NCBI GenBank assembly: GCA_947359465.1
Contig: OX375878.1
Coordinates: forward strand, 88,510,377 to 88,574,376
Source of the DNA: Metellina segmentata
Lineage: Eukaryota; Arthropoda; Arachnida; Araneae; Tetragnathidae
Direction of reading: 5' to 3'
DNA: 64,000 nucleotides
Positions 33,790 through 44,178 of this stretch are shown here, one piece after another. The notes under the pieces were generated by a model, which worked only from the letters and a program-made list of their open reading frames with translations, was not told the DNA's origin and made no database searches. Position 1 is the first letter of the stretch. Each line of letters begins with the position of its first letter. The translations under genes were made by a program, and so were the position numbers.

Positions 33790-35100
33790 GTTCACTATAT
33801 TAATTTTGATTGTAATTAATTAATGATGGAAGGAAGGAAATACCCATTTCTCTTTTTTAGTACGCTCTACACATTTGTAACAAATTAATTCATTCCGCTC
33901 TCTCTCTTCTCGTTTTCTGAGTTGTAATATAAATGCAAGGGGTAACGTGAAAGAAAGAATAGACTTTGACTTGTTTAAACTTTGCATTCTAAAGATTGAG
34001 GTCATGAAATTATACATTTCACACTTGAAATTACAAATGTGTTCATAATTTCAAAATTGTTCTCAAAGTAAAACCAAAAAAAATTATATCAATTGTTTCT
34101 AAAATCTCTTTCAGACATTGGTGTGTTCGAGGTCATTTCTCCTTTCTCAGCTATGTCTATGTAAAAGCTAACAATTAATATTAAGTAACATAGCTCTTTT
34201 TGTGTGCAATACTTGATTTGATATATGCAAACAAACTACCGCCATTTTACTTTTTATAGTGGATAAATTGGATGAAAAGGATTACTAGGGGGGCTTAAGC
34301 GGTGTCTTTAGACTAATCGGGACAAAGATTAGCGTTGGGCTTCTGGTAGGTGGATGACATTGGTAGGTAGTCCACGGCGCTTCATCTGTGAATCGCGATC
34401 AAAATAAGCTATTCATTTCTAGTCATTGTTATCCAAACTGGTAAAATCCTTAAAGAGATCAGACACTAGTGCTTATGCGCTAAAGTGAGGAAATATCAAA
34501 AATCCAGCAGACTAATTTAGCGCATCCTAGAAGAGACGACTTTCAAAAGTACAGATTAAACAGAAAAATTACACACACATAAGACTCATGGTTTACTCCA
34601 AATTTCAAACAATTCAAATTTAAATAGTTTTTGCATTACTAAACATAATATAATTTATTATTTTATGACAATAACCGCTACTTTTCATGATAATGCTACT
34701 AGTTTTCTATCTCTAATTTCGTTGTTCCCATTACATCTCAGATCTGTCCACCTCGAAAAACAGAATAACTACAATACATAAAAACAGATTAGTTTCCAAT
34801 TTCAGAAATATTTCCCCATAATTATGCATATTGAGAAACCAACCTCCATCTCTGACCACGTCTTTTTCCTATCATATTCCATGGTACTGTTCTTTTGAAC
34901 ACAAGGCCTTATGGGTTACAAATCATTTTATAGTCAAATTCCGTGAAAGATCCAAACAAGTCTCATCATAGATTCAATCAAGCGCGATGAGAATTGATTT
35001 TAAAGAAGATTTCATTTCCTAATTCGCTTATCCTATTGTTAGACATTTAAAGCACGTGCATACAACACCATAATCCACACACAATAATACAACAATGGAA
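33790..35100. other. No gene seen
   Basis: AT-rich intergenic or intronic sequence. 34260-34400 is slightly GC-richer and unidentified. Confidence 0.4.
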
Positions 35101-35114
35101 AATAGCAACAGTTA

Positions 35115-35560
35115 AAACTTACTGCAAGTGAAATGAAAGATATCTATCTCCTATTGTTGCCCCAACATATCCGAGCGATGAGAACAAAAATCCAACAAGT
35201 GTTTCACAATCGGATTGTTACGGAACGGGTCAAGGGTAACGGAAGCCACACAGATCATCGTGTTGCACACCCTCGTTTTTAAAAAAGTAACCAGAAAGGG
35301 CCACTCTTCAAAATAGCATCCAACGTGTTGACACTCAGCTTCACGTCACATGGGAATCCCAACACAACACAATCAAAACAAAATAACTGGACAGGTGCGC
35401 CACTGGAAAAGAGGGCACTGGATTCGAAAATCTTCGCACGAACACACGTTGAACTTCTCGTCCAGAGTTGAAAAAACCAGGTCAGCGTTATTCAGACGGA
35501 TGAATCGCAGAATAAACCTCGATTTGGATAGAATTTACTCGTTTCTGGAGAGCGTAAGTT
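35115..35560 (-). other. Possible 5' untranslated exon for the minus-strand phosphatase
   Basis: On the minus strand a donor-like GCA|GTAAGT lies at 35115-35123 downstream of a GC-raised promoter-like stretch. Since the phosphatase's first coding exon needs an upstream untranslated exon, this is one candidate about 25 kb away. A plus-strand donor-like GAGC|GTAAGT at 35550-35557 is equally visible, so the direction is not settled. Confidence 0.2.
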
Positions 35561-35720
35561 TCTGTGTTTACTCTTTTCCGTCTGCTGTGTGTGTTACGAA
35601 TTCAAACTGTGCCGCGCATGCGCTCTGGGTAGGATTGTGCTCGTGCGGTTTTCTGGAAACACGCACTACCAGTGGGCAGTCACGGTCTGTGAGTCGACGC
35701 CTACTGTCACGTGACGATTG
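35560..35720. promoter_or_regulatory. Possible CpG-rich promoter with NRF-1-like and E-box motifs
   Basis: CGCGCATGCGC at 35613-35623 fits the NRF-1 consensus core, and GTCACGTGAC at 35706-35715 is a palindromic E-box. Local CpG density is higher than in the surroundings. The combination is typical of housekeeping promoters, but no transcript start can be shown. Confidence 0.35.
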
Positions 35721-35886
35721 TTCTTTTTTCCTTTGGTTTATTAATAAAAGGGGCGATATAAAAACAATCAGACGTCTGCGGACGAATGGGGATTTTCCCA
35801 ATTGTAGTCTTTGGTGGTAACGTGGGGAAATTTGGGGGACGTAAAAAAATTAATGTATGTGCTTCAGATTGATTGCTTTGTTTTGG

Positions 35887-36548
35887 GTTGGTGTTTTAAT
35901 TAACGTCGCACTGGAGCAACACGACTATTGGCGACGGCCTGGGATCAATCCCGAAAGGAAAGATCGAGGACAACACGACGTAAGTTTGAACCATGGTCAC
36001 ACCTGAGCCGGCAACCCAATCTCCAAACTTCCACACCACGCCAACGTGAGGACATTTGAGGCTACGACAGATTTAACATGCACAAGTCACTTTTGCTCAC
36101 GGTCTTTGGTTGGATTCGAACTCGCAACCCTCTGGTTGCCGCCGATTTAGGTACAGCTACCGTCTATGTTTACAGCGGTGGCAACGGCCTCAACGCTTTT
36201 TTGGCGCACTTCTAGTAGCGAGTTATTGCCGGTTTAGGCAACCCATCTGTGTTTTAGGTTATTGCGGTTTTCATGACAACCTCGGCAAGCGGAAAGTTTG
36301 AATTTTTATTTTGAGTTTTCTTGAAAGTTATTTCAAAATCCGTTTAACTGTCGTTTGATTAATATATTTTTTAAATCCTTCACAAATGTGTTTCTGAAGC
36401 TTATTATTTTCCGTTTTAAAAGAAAACATGTTTGAAATAATTTTTTCCTTGGCGATTTTAGAAGTGCGCTAAAAAAAGCGCCAACGCAAAAACGTAAACT
36501 GCAGCTGTATCCCTATTCGTTACACTTCCAACCGGGCTACCGTGGTCC
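35887..36548 (-). repeat. SINE A split by a MITE
   Basis: Left part 35887-36148 runs from the tail (TTTTAATTAACGTCGCACTG, GAGCAACACGAC) to the reversed box B GGATTCGAACTCGCAACCCT. The remaining head (CACTTCCAACCGGGCTACCG) continues at 36519-36548. About 365 bases of another repeat lie between. Confidence 0.7.
36149..36512 (+). mobile_element. MITE family M2, copy 1
   Basis: Ends GGTACAGCTACCGTCTATGT and, reversed, ATACAGCTGCAGTTTACGTT. Inner blocks TTTTTTGGCGCACTTCTAGT and AAAAAAGCGCCAACGC are shared with the larger copy at about 39920-41727. It inserted into a SINE. The exact boundary is uncertain by a few bases. Confidence 0.6.
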
Positions 36549-36764
36549 CTGCTTTCTGTTGGGAGGAAGCACTCATAAAAACATTGATGATGGGGCAAAG
36601 GGTTCCTAGGTTGGTTGTTTTCAGGGTTTTGTGGAGCTAGGACCATTTGTGGCGAAGTTTGCGCCAAACACAAAACTGACTACACAATGACGGACGATGA
36701 AAAGCAGAAGGGTAGGCGAGAGTAATAATGAAAGGGAGGAAAGAACACACAAGTACCTGAGGGG

Positions 36765-37711
36765 ACCTCCACAGGTTTAAAATTAAAGACAACAATAAAT
36801 GTGATTGCGGGGAGGTGGGGGACGCCGACCACTTCCTCTTCGATTGTCCCCGATCACGCAGGCACATCATATAACCAAACCTACTGAGGAGAACAAGCCC
36901 ATCTGGCTAGAAAGCGTTCTAAAAAATAGTCAGTCAAGATATAAAATAAAGTCCTGCGTGATGGCAGCGATGGGGATGGTGGCGGGGCCCTCCCCCCACT
37001 AAAGGAAATGACACCCTCTGGTTCCCCTTCTTTTAGGTGGAGAGATGGGACTATGCCCCGTCTATTTTAAACCAGTTTATAATAAATTTTTAATCAAATC
37101 ATATCACCATCCCGTTAAGGGTTCGTATATGCGCTTCATCTGTATAATATTCACTTCTTACACCACAACATTAAATTCACCACCATATAACATTCTCATA
37201 AAATATTTATCTCACCTACATTTAAATCCTATTTATAAACATCAAATCATTATCACCTTTTAAAAATAATATATTATTTTAATTCAACTCTTGATGTTTG
37301 TATTTCTTCTTTCTGTATTGTAACGTCTTTTTGTTTTGTGTTTTATGTTTGTTTGTGCTTCTTGTTCTGCGTTTAAGTTACATTTCCCGGTGTGCCACCG
37401 ATGTATTAAATGTAATTTTAACGGTGTGCCACCGGTCTTGCATTCTTGGATTCCCGGGACTCCGGATGATTATCGTGATTTTTAACATAAGGCCGGAATG
37501 TTACCGAACCATTATAATTCTCCCTTGGGAATAAAACAACCACAGATATAATATTTAAAGAGAGAGAAAAAAAAATCGATCGGCCGGCGTGGGTCCTCTT
37601 GGTGCCCCCCCCCCCTTTGTGCTGTGGAAGTCGCCCCCACCCTTTCCCCCTGGACCACAAATACACTCTAAACCTAACGGTAAGTGGGTCCAGGAAGGGT
37701 CTAAAAAAAAA
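36765..37711 (+). mobile_element. 5'-truncated LINE with 14-bp target duplication
   Basis: AAGTACCTGAGGGG is repeated exactly at 36751-36764 and 37712-37725, and the insert ends in an A run. Near its start a frame reads CDCGEVGDADHFLFDCP, the C-terminal zinc knuckle typical of Jockey/I/R1-type reverse transcriptases, soon hitting a stop. The rest is 3' UTR, including a repeated CGGTGTGCCACCG word. It is dead on arrival because the RT domain is missing. Confidence 0.75.
36800..37001 (+). pseudogene. LINE ORF2 C-terminus
   Basis: CDCGEVGDADHFLFDCPRS is in one frame and NKPIWLESVLKNSQSRYK with MAAMGMVAGPSPH in another, so at least one frameshift has occurred. The Cys-Cys-His-Cys knuckle identifies it as a non-LTR element's end. 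Confidence 0.6.
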
Positions 37712-37893
37712 AAGTACCTGAGGGGGATTTCTAATTTCTACGATTAGGCACTCATATCCCCTGGTACAGTAACAAGTTGGTCAGGAACCAACCTGCTTGT
37801 TTATGCATATTTGTTACATTTATCCCTCATGTTTAGAGGCCATGACCCATAAAAATGTAGGGTGGGAGAGCAAGGGTCATTTGGCAATTTTAT

Positions 37894-38018
37894 AGTACTA
37901 GAGCAACACAATAGGCTATTGACGAGGGTCCAGGATCAATCCCCCGAGGAAAAGATTCGAGGACAAAACAACGTAATTTTGAACCACGGTCAGATGACGA
38001 GACAACACCTGAGTTGAG
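37894..38018 (-). repeat. SINE A 3' half
   Basis: AGAGCAACACAATAGGCTAT, GATCAATCCCCCGAGGAAAA, AACGTAATTTTGAACCACGG and TCAGATGACGAGACAACACC. Confidence 0.6.
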
Positions 38019-38025
38019 CTCCTCA

Positions 38026-38210
38026 TGCGACCAAACGGTCTGGTGGTTAAGGTGTTAGCCTCTAGATCGGAATCTGTTTTAGTGATGAAACGAGATAACT
38101 CATCGAGACAGCCACCAGGAGGGTTAACTCAAAATGCCTCACAGAAACTCTTCATATAGCTGTAGGATTCAACAAGTTACCACCGTCCCAGCCTAAGCCA
38201 TTCGGTGTAT
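38026..38210 (+). repeat. tRNA-like SINE head, family A2
   Basis: CGGTCTGGTGGTTAAGGTGT and TAGCCTCTAGATCGGAA look like a tRNA 5' half with box A. The head is the same as that of 38213-38445 but in opposite orientation, so the two form an inverted pair. Confidence 0.5.
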
Positions 38211-38212
38211 CG

Positions 38213-38445
38213 CCACGTAATTTTGAACCACGGTCAGATGACGAGGCAACACCTGAGCTGGCATTCCACTCTACAAACTTCCACGCCAATCCAACGTGAG
38301 AACTTTCGGCCACAACAGAATTAAGGTGTACCAGCCGCTTCTACACCATACGCTTACAGAAATCTATACACTGACTTGGATTGGAACCAGGAACCTTCCG
38401 ATCTAGAGGCTAACACCTTAATCACTACACCGGTTGGTCGGGATG
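38213..38445 (-). repeat. SINE family A2, near full length
   Basis: On the minus strand: CCGGTGTAGTGATTAAGGTG, TTAGCCTCTAGATCGGAAGG, box B GGTTCCTGGTTCCAATCC, then a body shared with SINE A (AGTTCTCACGTTGGATTGGC, GGTTCAAAATTACGTGG). A different tRNA-like head is therefore fused to the SINE A body. Confidence 0.65.
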
Positions 38446-38576
38446 GCAGAGCAAGGGATTTGGACATCTAGGACTTGGCGCTCATGATACTGAAGAAACA
38501 GGAAATGAAAAATGTTCAGCATATTGTTTAGTAACCAAGGGCTGTACTCGCCTTAGAGAAGGCATATCGGAAGGTG

Positions 38577-38727
38577 TAATGGACTAACAGGTGGGTTGCG
38601 AGTTCGAATCCAACCAAATACCGTCGTATATAGAGGGGCTGGTGCGTGTTAAATCTGTTGTGGCCTCAAATGTCTTCACGTTGGCGTAGTGTGGAAGTTT
38701 GGAGTGTGGTGCCAGCTCAAGTGCGAC
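38577..38727 (+). repeat. SINE A, cut off at its 3' side
   Basis: GGTTGCGAGTTCGAATCCAA, then GCTGGTGCGTGTTAAATCTG and GTGGTGCCAGCTCAAGTG. The sequence changes to hAT coding sequence at about 38728. Confidence 0.65.
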
Positions 38728-39537
38728 CTTAAGATTCATTAAAGCACAGCATTATTATCGATCGAATCTGCTACGGAGCCATAAGGCTCGTCAAATCGGA
38801 GTATATTACAGAAAACCGCTTCCTTCCTATGTTCGTCTTCTCTTATTGAAAGAAGGTGAGCCCCACTATCATAAGCAAGCATTAGAGGCAGCCTCAAACT
38901 TTATTATAGCATACAAAAATCCTTCTCGAGATGTTGTTAGTCAGGTATGTACTTATCACCAAGAATTAATCGATTGGAATCGAAAAATTACGTTATCAAT
39001 TATTGAAACGGTTCAGCTGTGTGGCAGGCAAAACGTAGCTTTGCATGATCACCGAGATGATGGTAACATGGGACTTTCATTGGCATCAACGGCAAATGAA
39101 GGAAATTTTCGTGCTTTGTTGCGGCTCAGAATGTTCGCTGGAGACGAAGTTATTCGTAAATATTTCGAGTCTTCTAAAACTCAGTCCATTCAAAATGACA
39201 TAATTCAATGTTTTGCCATGGATATTCTATCCAGTCTCATATCGTTGCACAAGTTCGTGAAACAGGTGTGTTGAAGCGAGTAAGTCTTAGGTTGTAAGGC
39301 GCCAGCGCCATCTATGTAAAACAGTGGAAATGTCAGTACAATCTGGCTCCCAGCCAATGGAGCTTGAGCATGTACAGGGTGGCAACAAAATCTTCGAAAA
39401 AAGTTCCCTGATATTTCCCTGATTTCCATGATAGTGTGACAAAAATTTCCCTGATTTTACAAATCCCTTAAGAAATGTCGGGATCCGTATTTGGTATCGA
39501 TATACAGTACCCACGACAATATTTTAAATATTTAGGG

Positions 39538-39684
39538 CAGGGCTCGAAATACCCGGGTGCACAGGTGCACATGAAAATATAATTGTGCACCTAATTTTTT
39601 CCCACTAGGTACACGCAGTGCACCTAATTTAAAAACTTTGGTGCACAAGGTGCACCTGTATTAAAAAATCTATTTCGAGGCCTG
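39538..39684 (+). mobile_element. 147-bp hAT MITE with perfect 8-bp duplication
   Basis: Ends CAGGGCTCGAAATA and, reversed, CAGGCCTCGAAATA, flanked by ATTTAGGG at 39530-39537 and 39685-39692. The interior repeats GGTGCAC words (for example GGTGCACAGGTGCAC). Confidence 0.8.
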
Positions 39685-40089
39685 ATTTAGGGTCAGATGG
39701 GGTAAAAGAATCATTCTCCACAAATATTTTGTATTTTTTCTCATCAGATATTTTAATTGTTATTGTAAAGTCTGGAACCCTTAATGGAACTCTAACAATA
39801 GCAATTGAAAAAAATGCGAAAAAAAATATTTTGTTTAAAAAATATTATGAACTTTTTACACATGTCCCTACATTATCCAAATATACATCAAAATCAAATG
39901 CAAATATACATAAAAAAAATTGGTACAGCTTCAGTCTACGTTTAAAGCGGTTGCAACGATCTTAGCGTTTTTTTTTTTTTTTTTTGGCGCATTTCTAGTA
40001 GCAAGTTAGGGCAGGTTAAGGCAACCTATCTGAATTACGATTATTATGGTTTCCATGGTAACCTCGGCAAGCGAAAAGTTAAACCTTTA

Positions 40090-40498
40090 GGCCCGGTGTA
40101 CACATCCGGTTTTTCAACGTACGGCGCCGCTGCCGTAAAGCAAGTGCTGTCTGAGATACATTAGATCCAATGGAGTAGTGCACACTTGCCTCCGGCGTCA
40201 CTGCGGCGATGTACGTCCAACTTTGCGTGCAATTTCTACCGCAGTTCTCCACGGCGCAGCAGATCGCCGCACACGCTTCTCCGGACTGAAGTGATTAATA
40301 AATGGCTGATCCTGTAACAACTATTTTGTTTCAAAATATACTTTTTTAACTCTAAGTTAACGAAATAAACACGTTTTCATCGATAGAAAAATAATTGCAA
40401 ATGGCGCGAAATGTCTGAATCTGAGTCCTTTCACGGCTATGTGCGCATAGTTGGGCTTCGGTGCCGCATGTTGAAAAATCGGATGTGTGCACCGGGCC
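40090..40498 (+). mobile_element. 409-bp PIF/Harbinger-type MITE
   Basis: Inverted repeats of about 29 bases begin GGCCCGGTGTACACATCCGG and, reversed, GGCCCGGTGCACACATCCGA, flanked by TTA at 40087-40089 and 40499-40501. A 3-bp TTA target is the Harbinger rule. The interior is non-coding. Confidence 0.75.
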
Positions 40499-40500
40499 TT

Positions 40501-40700
40501 AGACTACGGCTAGTACAGCAGTTGTACCATGATCGCGAAAAGGAAGAATTTAGACAACGGCCAGCACATACATCAGTTGTACCTTAAAAGTTATAAGAAT
40601 CGCGCCAAGAAATAATTTAGACTACGGCCGTTACAGCTGTAGTGAATTGAAAGTTTTAAGAATCGCGCCAAGGAAGAATCGCGCTAATTATATCGATAGT
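40501..40700 (+). repeat. Diverged threefold repeat, about 65 bp each
   Basis: Three units start AGACTACGGC, AGACAACGGCC and AGACTACGGCCG. Each contains a CAGTTGTACC-like word (CAGCTGTAGT in the third), and a GAATCGCGCCAAG-like word ends the last two. Confidence 0.55.
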
Positions 40701-40731
40701 CGTAGTCAAAAGGTTAAATTTTCATTTTGAA

Positions 40732-41583
40732 TCTCCAATATTAGAAACTGAAGTGTTTGTCAGTCTGTCTGTTTGTTTCCTGCACGCAAAGAAAGTCCTG
40801 ACGAATCTATGGCACTTACATCACAGGTAGTCCGAATGTTTTGCAATTCTTGGGTCGCGGCGAATTTTAAAATTCAACAAAAAAAATTTTAAATTAATTA
40901 ATGAAATGTAATTACTATTGAATGCAACAGCATAGAAGATCACAGATTCTAATTTTATTTTTCGTTTCCGTTATCTTTTTGCTCGGAGGAATGATTTTCC
41001 AGCGGACGATAAAAAACAAATAAACTTTGATCTGGAGTTATTTAGTTCTTTTTTCTATCTGCTAGACCGTTAAAGATAGAGTAAAAATTTCAAAGGATTT
41101 GAAATCTGCGGAAAATATCACAATAAATCAGTACCTAAAAATATGCTTTTTTTTTTTTTAAATAAAATTTTTAAATTGAATATCTTTAAAATTTTCGCAG
41201 CAGATTCTGACGTTTAGAGAGATTTTCAGCGAAAGAGGAAAATAAAAACACCATGGACTACACCGTTATGGCTGTTATCGAATTTGCGAAGCAATACATA
41301 GTTCACTATATTCATAGTTTGGTTTGCTTCGCAAAACCAAATTTTCACAGGGAATTCATTCCAATAGGCTACGAATTTCCATTCGGTTTGCGAAGCAACC
41401 CAACACCACGGGAAACGCCATGATGGCTGTTATCCAATAGACTACGAATTATCATTTGGTTTGTTTCTCAAACCGTATTCGTAGCAATCACCAGGGGTTA
41501 GCGAGCAGCACCTAGTTAGTAAGCACCAGACCCCACGAAAAGAACTGTCACGGGCAACGCCGTGCTGGCCACGCAGTGGCTAG
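40732..41583 (+). mobile_element. Helitron family B, copy 2
   Basis: Starts A|TCTCCAATATTAGAAACTGA and carries TCTATGGCACTTACATCACA and GGTAGTCCGAATGTTTTGC. It ends CGGGCAACGCCGTGCTGGCC, ACGCAGTGGCTAG|T, where GCCAC-GCA-GTGGC is the terminal hairpin. It is non-coding. Confidence 0.7.
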
Positions 41584-43916
41584 TATTCTTTTAAGTTCTT
41601 TCAAAATTCGTTGAACTGTCGGTTGATTTTATTGATTCATTTGAAATAATTCCTTCCTTGGCGAATTTAGAAGTTCGCAAAAAAAGCGCCAAAGCCGTAA
41701 CATCGCTATAAACGTAGTTTTACCAAAAAATTCTACAAAAATATAATTGCGAGCAAAAAATATTAATTTAATGCACCAAAAAACATTATTAGTTACACAA
41801 ATTTAAAATTGTATACCACAAGTTGTATCGCTGTCCTCATGGCGACGAGACGCTCCGTTAACGAAAACCACGGCGGCGGTTTTCGATGGGTTCGAAAATT
41901 ACGACGCCGGTGTTCTTTATACGACTTACAATTTCGGCAAAAACGATTTATTCTATTCTCAAAAGTACCTGTAATCGCCGCATCTCTAAATAGTCCACAA
42001 ACGACAATAGTTACAGTTTTCATAAAAATTTTTAAAATTCCCTGATTTTTTGTGAAATTTGGAAATTTTCCCTGAGAATTCCCTGATATTTCCAGAATTG
42101 AAAAGTTCCCTGAGAATTCCCTGATTTCCCGGTTCTGTTACCACCCTGATGTACCGCGAGGAGGTGTATGAGCGCATCTTCCACAATCTTAAGTTTTATT
42201 ATGAGCAATAAAGATACAGTCCACCAGAGTATTTGTAAGTTGATTATGAGCTATCGATGGACCCAACAAGGTGTCTATAGCACAGTGTTTGATGAAACTA
42301 CAGATATTTCCCATATTTCTCAATTGACACATTTGTCACTGGTGAAGATACGTGACTGGTGAAGCAGGAATAATGAAAGTTCATGCAAATTTCTTGACGT
42401 TTTTAGATGTTTGCTGTTTTACCAAAATCAAATAGTAGCACTACCAAAGAAGCCCACTACCGTGTCAACTTCGGCTGAATTAAAAGCGAACTGGAGTTGC
42501 GATTGATCCCAAAGTTGTTGAGAATTTGGGACTGGATTCTTCCAAAATGGTTAGTATTGGTACAGACACGTGTAGTGTGATGACATCTAATCGTTACGAC
42601 GCTGTAAAGGGAGTTAAAAAAATTGCTGTAAATGTAATCCATTGTCCATGTTTCAGCCACGATTGAATATGATTCTATTCAAATCTTCGTCCGTTGCAAG
42701 CGTGCGTAATTCTGTTGACATCATCAAACAAGTTGCGAGTTTTTTCACGGGTTCAGCGAAAAGAAATAGCGTTTTAAAAAAACATTGGGGGGACTACTTT
42801 TTGAAACTAGATGGGTCGAAAGACAGTGGTGTTATGAAATTCAAAGCAGATCTCATTAAGATCAGGGGTGCGTAAGAGGAGATATCAACTTGTGGCACGA
42901 CCCGAATTCAGCACCCAAAGCAAAAACTAATTTATTCATAGTGCACTTCAGAATTGATTTTTGCCCTAGTCTCTCTAAAGTCTTAAACACAACATGTTTT
43001 AATCTTCAACGTATGTTTTTACAAACCGAATGTTTGGACCTCAAGAAAGCTCGAGATGCTGTCTCTGTTGCAATCACGATAGTAAGTGAATTTAGAAAAA
43101 TGTGGCATCCTATTTCGGGAATATATGCATAGGTTGAGAGAATGCGTAATGGTCTTGGAATTCAAAGTAAAATCCCACTTACGACGCAAGTTCATAGATC
43201 AAATGCTCCTGCCATAATTCCTGAAAATTATTATAGAATAAATGTTCACTTGCGTTTGTTAAACTCCGTCCAAGAAGACTTAAAAGACCGATTCGCACAG
43301 GAATATCTGGATGTCTTATACTTACAAGGTTTAGTGGCCATCGACTTTTGGCGAAAATTAAGAAGGACGAAGAGTCACTCCTCGCATCTAGGACAGAGCT
43401 AAGTAAGAAGTATCACAAAATAGCCGAATTGGGAGAGGAAGAAATGAGCAGTACACATTTGAAGTTGAGGTGATTAACTGGAGAACCAAAGGATACAAGA
43501 AAATAACCAAAACCTGCTAAGTACCCAAGTCTGCTTTTGAAGCACTACAAAACTGTGATCCTGCACTGTACCATGAGATCTACGTATTATTTAAAGTTCT
43601 TGTAACATTACCAATTACTGTAGCAACCGCCAAACGTAGCTTACTTGCACTAAAACAATTGAAGACATGGCTTTGAAGCACAATTACAGAAAATCGGCTA
43701 GTGGGTTTGGCTTTGTTTCATGTACATTTTGATACTGCAATTTCAGCAGTAACAACTTTAGATCGGATTTGCTAAAAAAAAAGTAAGACTTAGTTGATAT
43801 TATAACCATATTTAGTAAAGTCTTAGATAGTCGTAATATAAATGTGGTTCTTTAGTTCATATTCCCCTTACTTGTGAATACTTCTGTGTTTAATCTCTAC
43901 TATTATAGAAGGAAGT

Positions 43917-44102
43917 TGTTGGTTTGTAAGTACATTTATATTTGCCATGTTGGCAACACCTTGTACTTTTTCTCGGAGTGATAGCTATAGTCGTTGTGCT
44001 TGTAATCTTTTTCATGTGTTGTTAAGTTCTAATAAATCCTTAATAAAGAAGTTGTGCATCTGTTAATTCATCAAGCAACACGTAAACAGAGTTTACTGAA
44101 CA
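43917..44102 (+). repeat. Copia 5' LTR
   Basis: Begins TGTTGGTTTGTAAGTACATT and ends GTTTACTGAACA (TG...CA). AATAAA-type signals lie in its second half. It differs from the 3' LTR at CTTGTAATC/CGTGTAATC and AAACAGAG/AAACCGAG. Confidence 0.93.
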
Positions 44103-44118
44103 TGGTAGCAGAACGTGG
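44103..44118 (+). promoter_or_regulatory. Primer binding site, initiator tRNA-Met
   Basis: TGGTAGCAGAACGTGG directly abuts the LTR. Its first ten bases are complementary to the 3' end of insect initiator tRNA-Met (...TCTGCTACCA). Confidence 0.7.
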
Positions 44119-44178
44119 TTATTGAAAATTAGTGTTGCTTAAGAATATACCCATACCAGCGTAAAAAGAAAATGGCGC

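Larger units (their letters stand above)
39920..41727 (+). mobile_element. MITE family M2, copy 2, expanded by insertions
   Basis: Left TTGGTACAGCTTCAGTCTAC and right, reversed, TTGGTAAAACTACGTTTATA match copy 1 at 36149. It holds the 409-bp MITE at 40090-40498, a threefold repeat at 40499-40700 and a Helitron at 40732-41583. Exact borders are uncertain. Confidence 0.5.
39375..42148 (+). mobile_element. Compound element with CAGGGTGG ends inside the hAT gene
   Basis: Ends CAGGGTGGCAACA and, reversed, CAGGGTGGTAACA, flanked by ATGTA at 39370-39374 and 42149-42153. The subterminal DNA repeats TTCCCTGATTT words. Most of its length is later insertions: a hAT MITE, a second MITE, MITE M2 and a Helitron. 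No transposase of its own is seen, so the superfamily is unassigned (a 5-bp duplication would fit few groups). Confidence 0.6.
38730..43775 (+). pseudogene. Decayed hAT transposase gene (ZMYM1/TTF-like) split by insertions
   Basis: 5' part 38730-39330: SFRKLDS-free frame with GVYYRKPLPSYVRLLLLKEG, LCGRQNVALHDHRDD, NEGNFRALLRLRMFAGDEV, then a frameshift. After the insert at 39375-42148 the gene continues with VFDETTDISHISQLTHLSLV (42280), MFQPRLNMILFKSS, and a hATC-like end near 43590-43770 (VGLALFHVHFDTA). From family knowledge this order (RQN..HRDD, DETTDIS, hATC dimerisation) is that of the hAT transposases related to ZMYM1. There are many stops and frameshifts. No clear terminal repeats are left. 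Confidence 0.68.

Noticed and set aside
35350..35820. 156-codon plus-strand frame as a protein gene
   Set aside because: The text is low-complexity in places, has no domain, crosses a donor-like site and promoter-like motifs, and is explained by the GC-raised CpG stretch.
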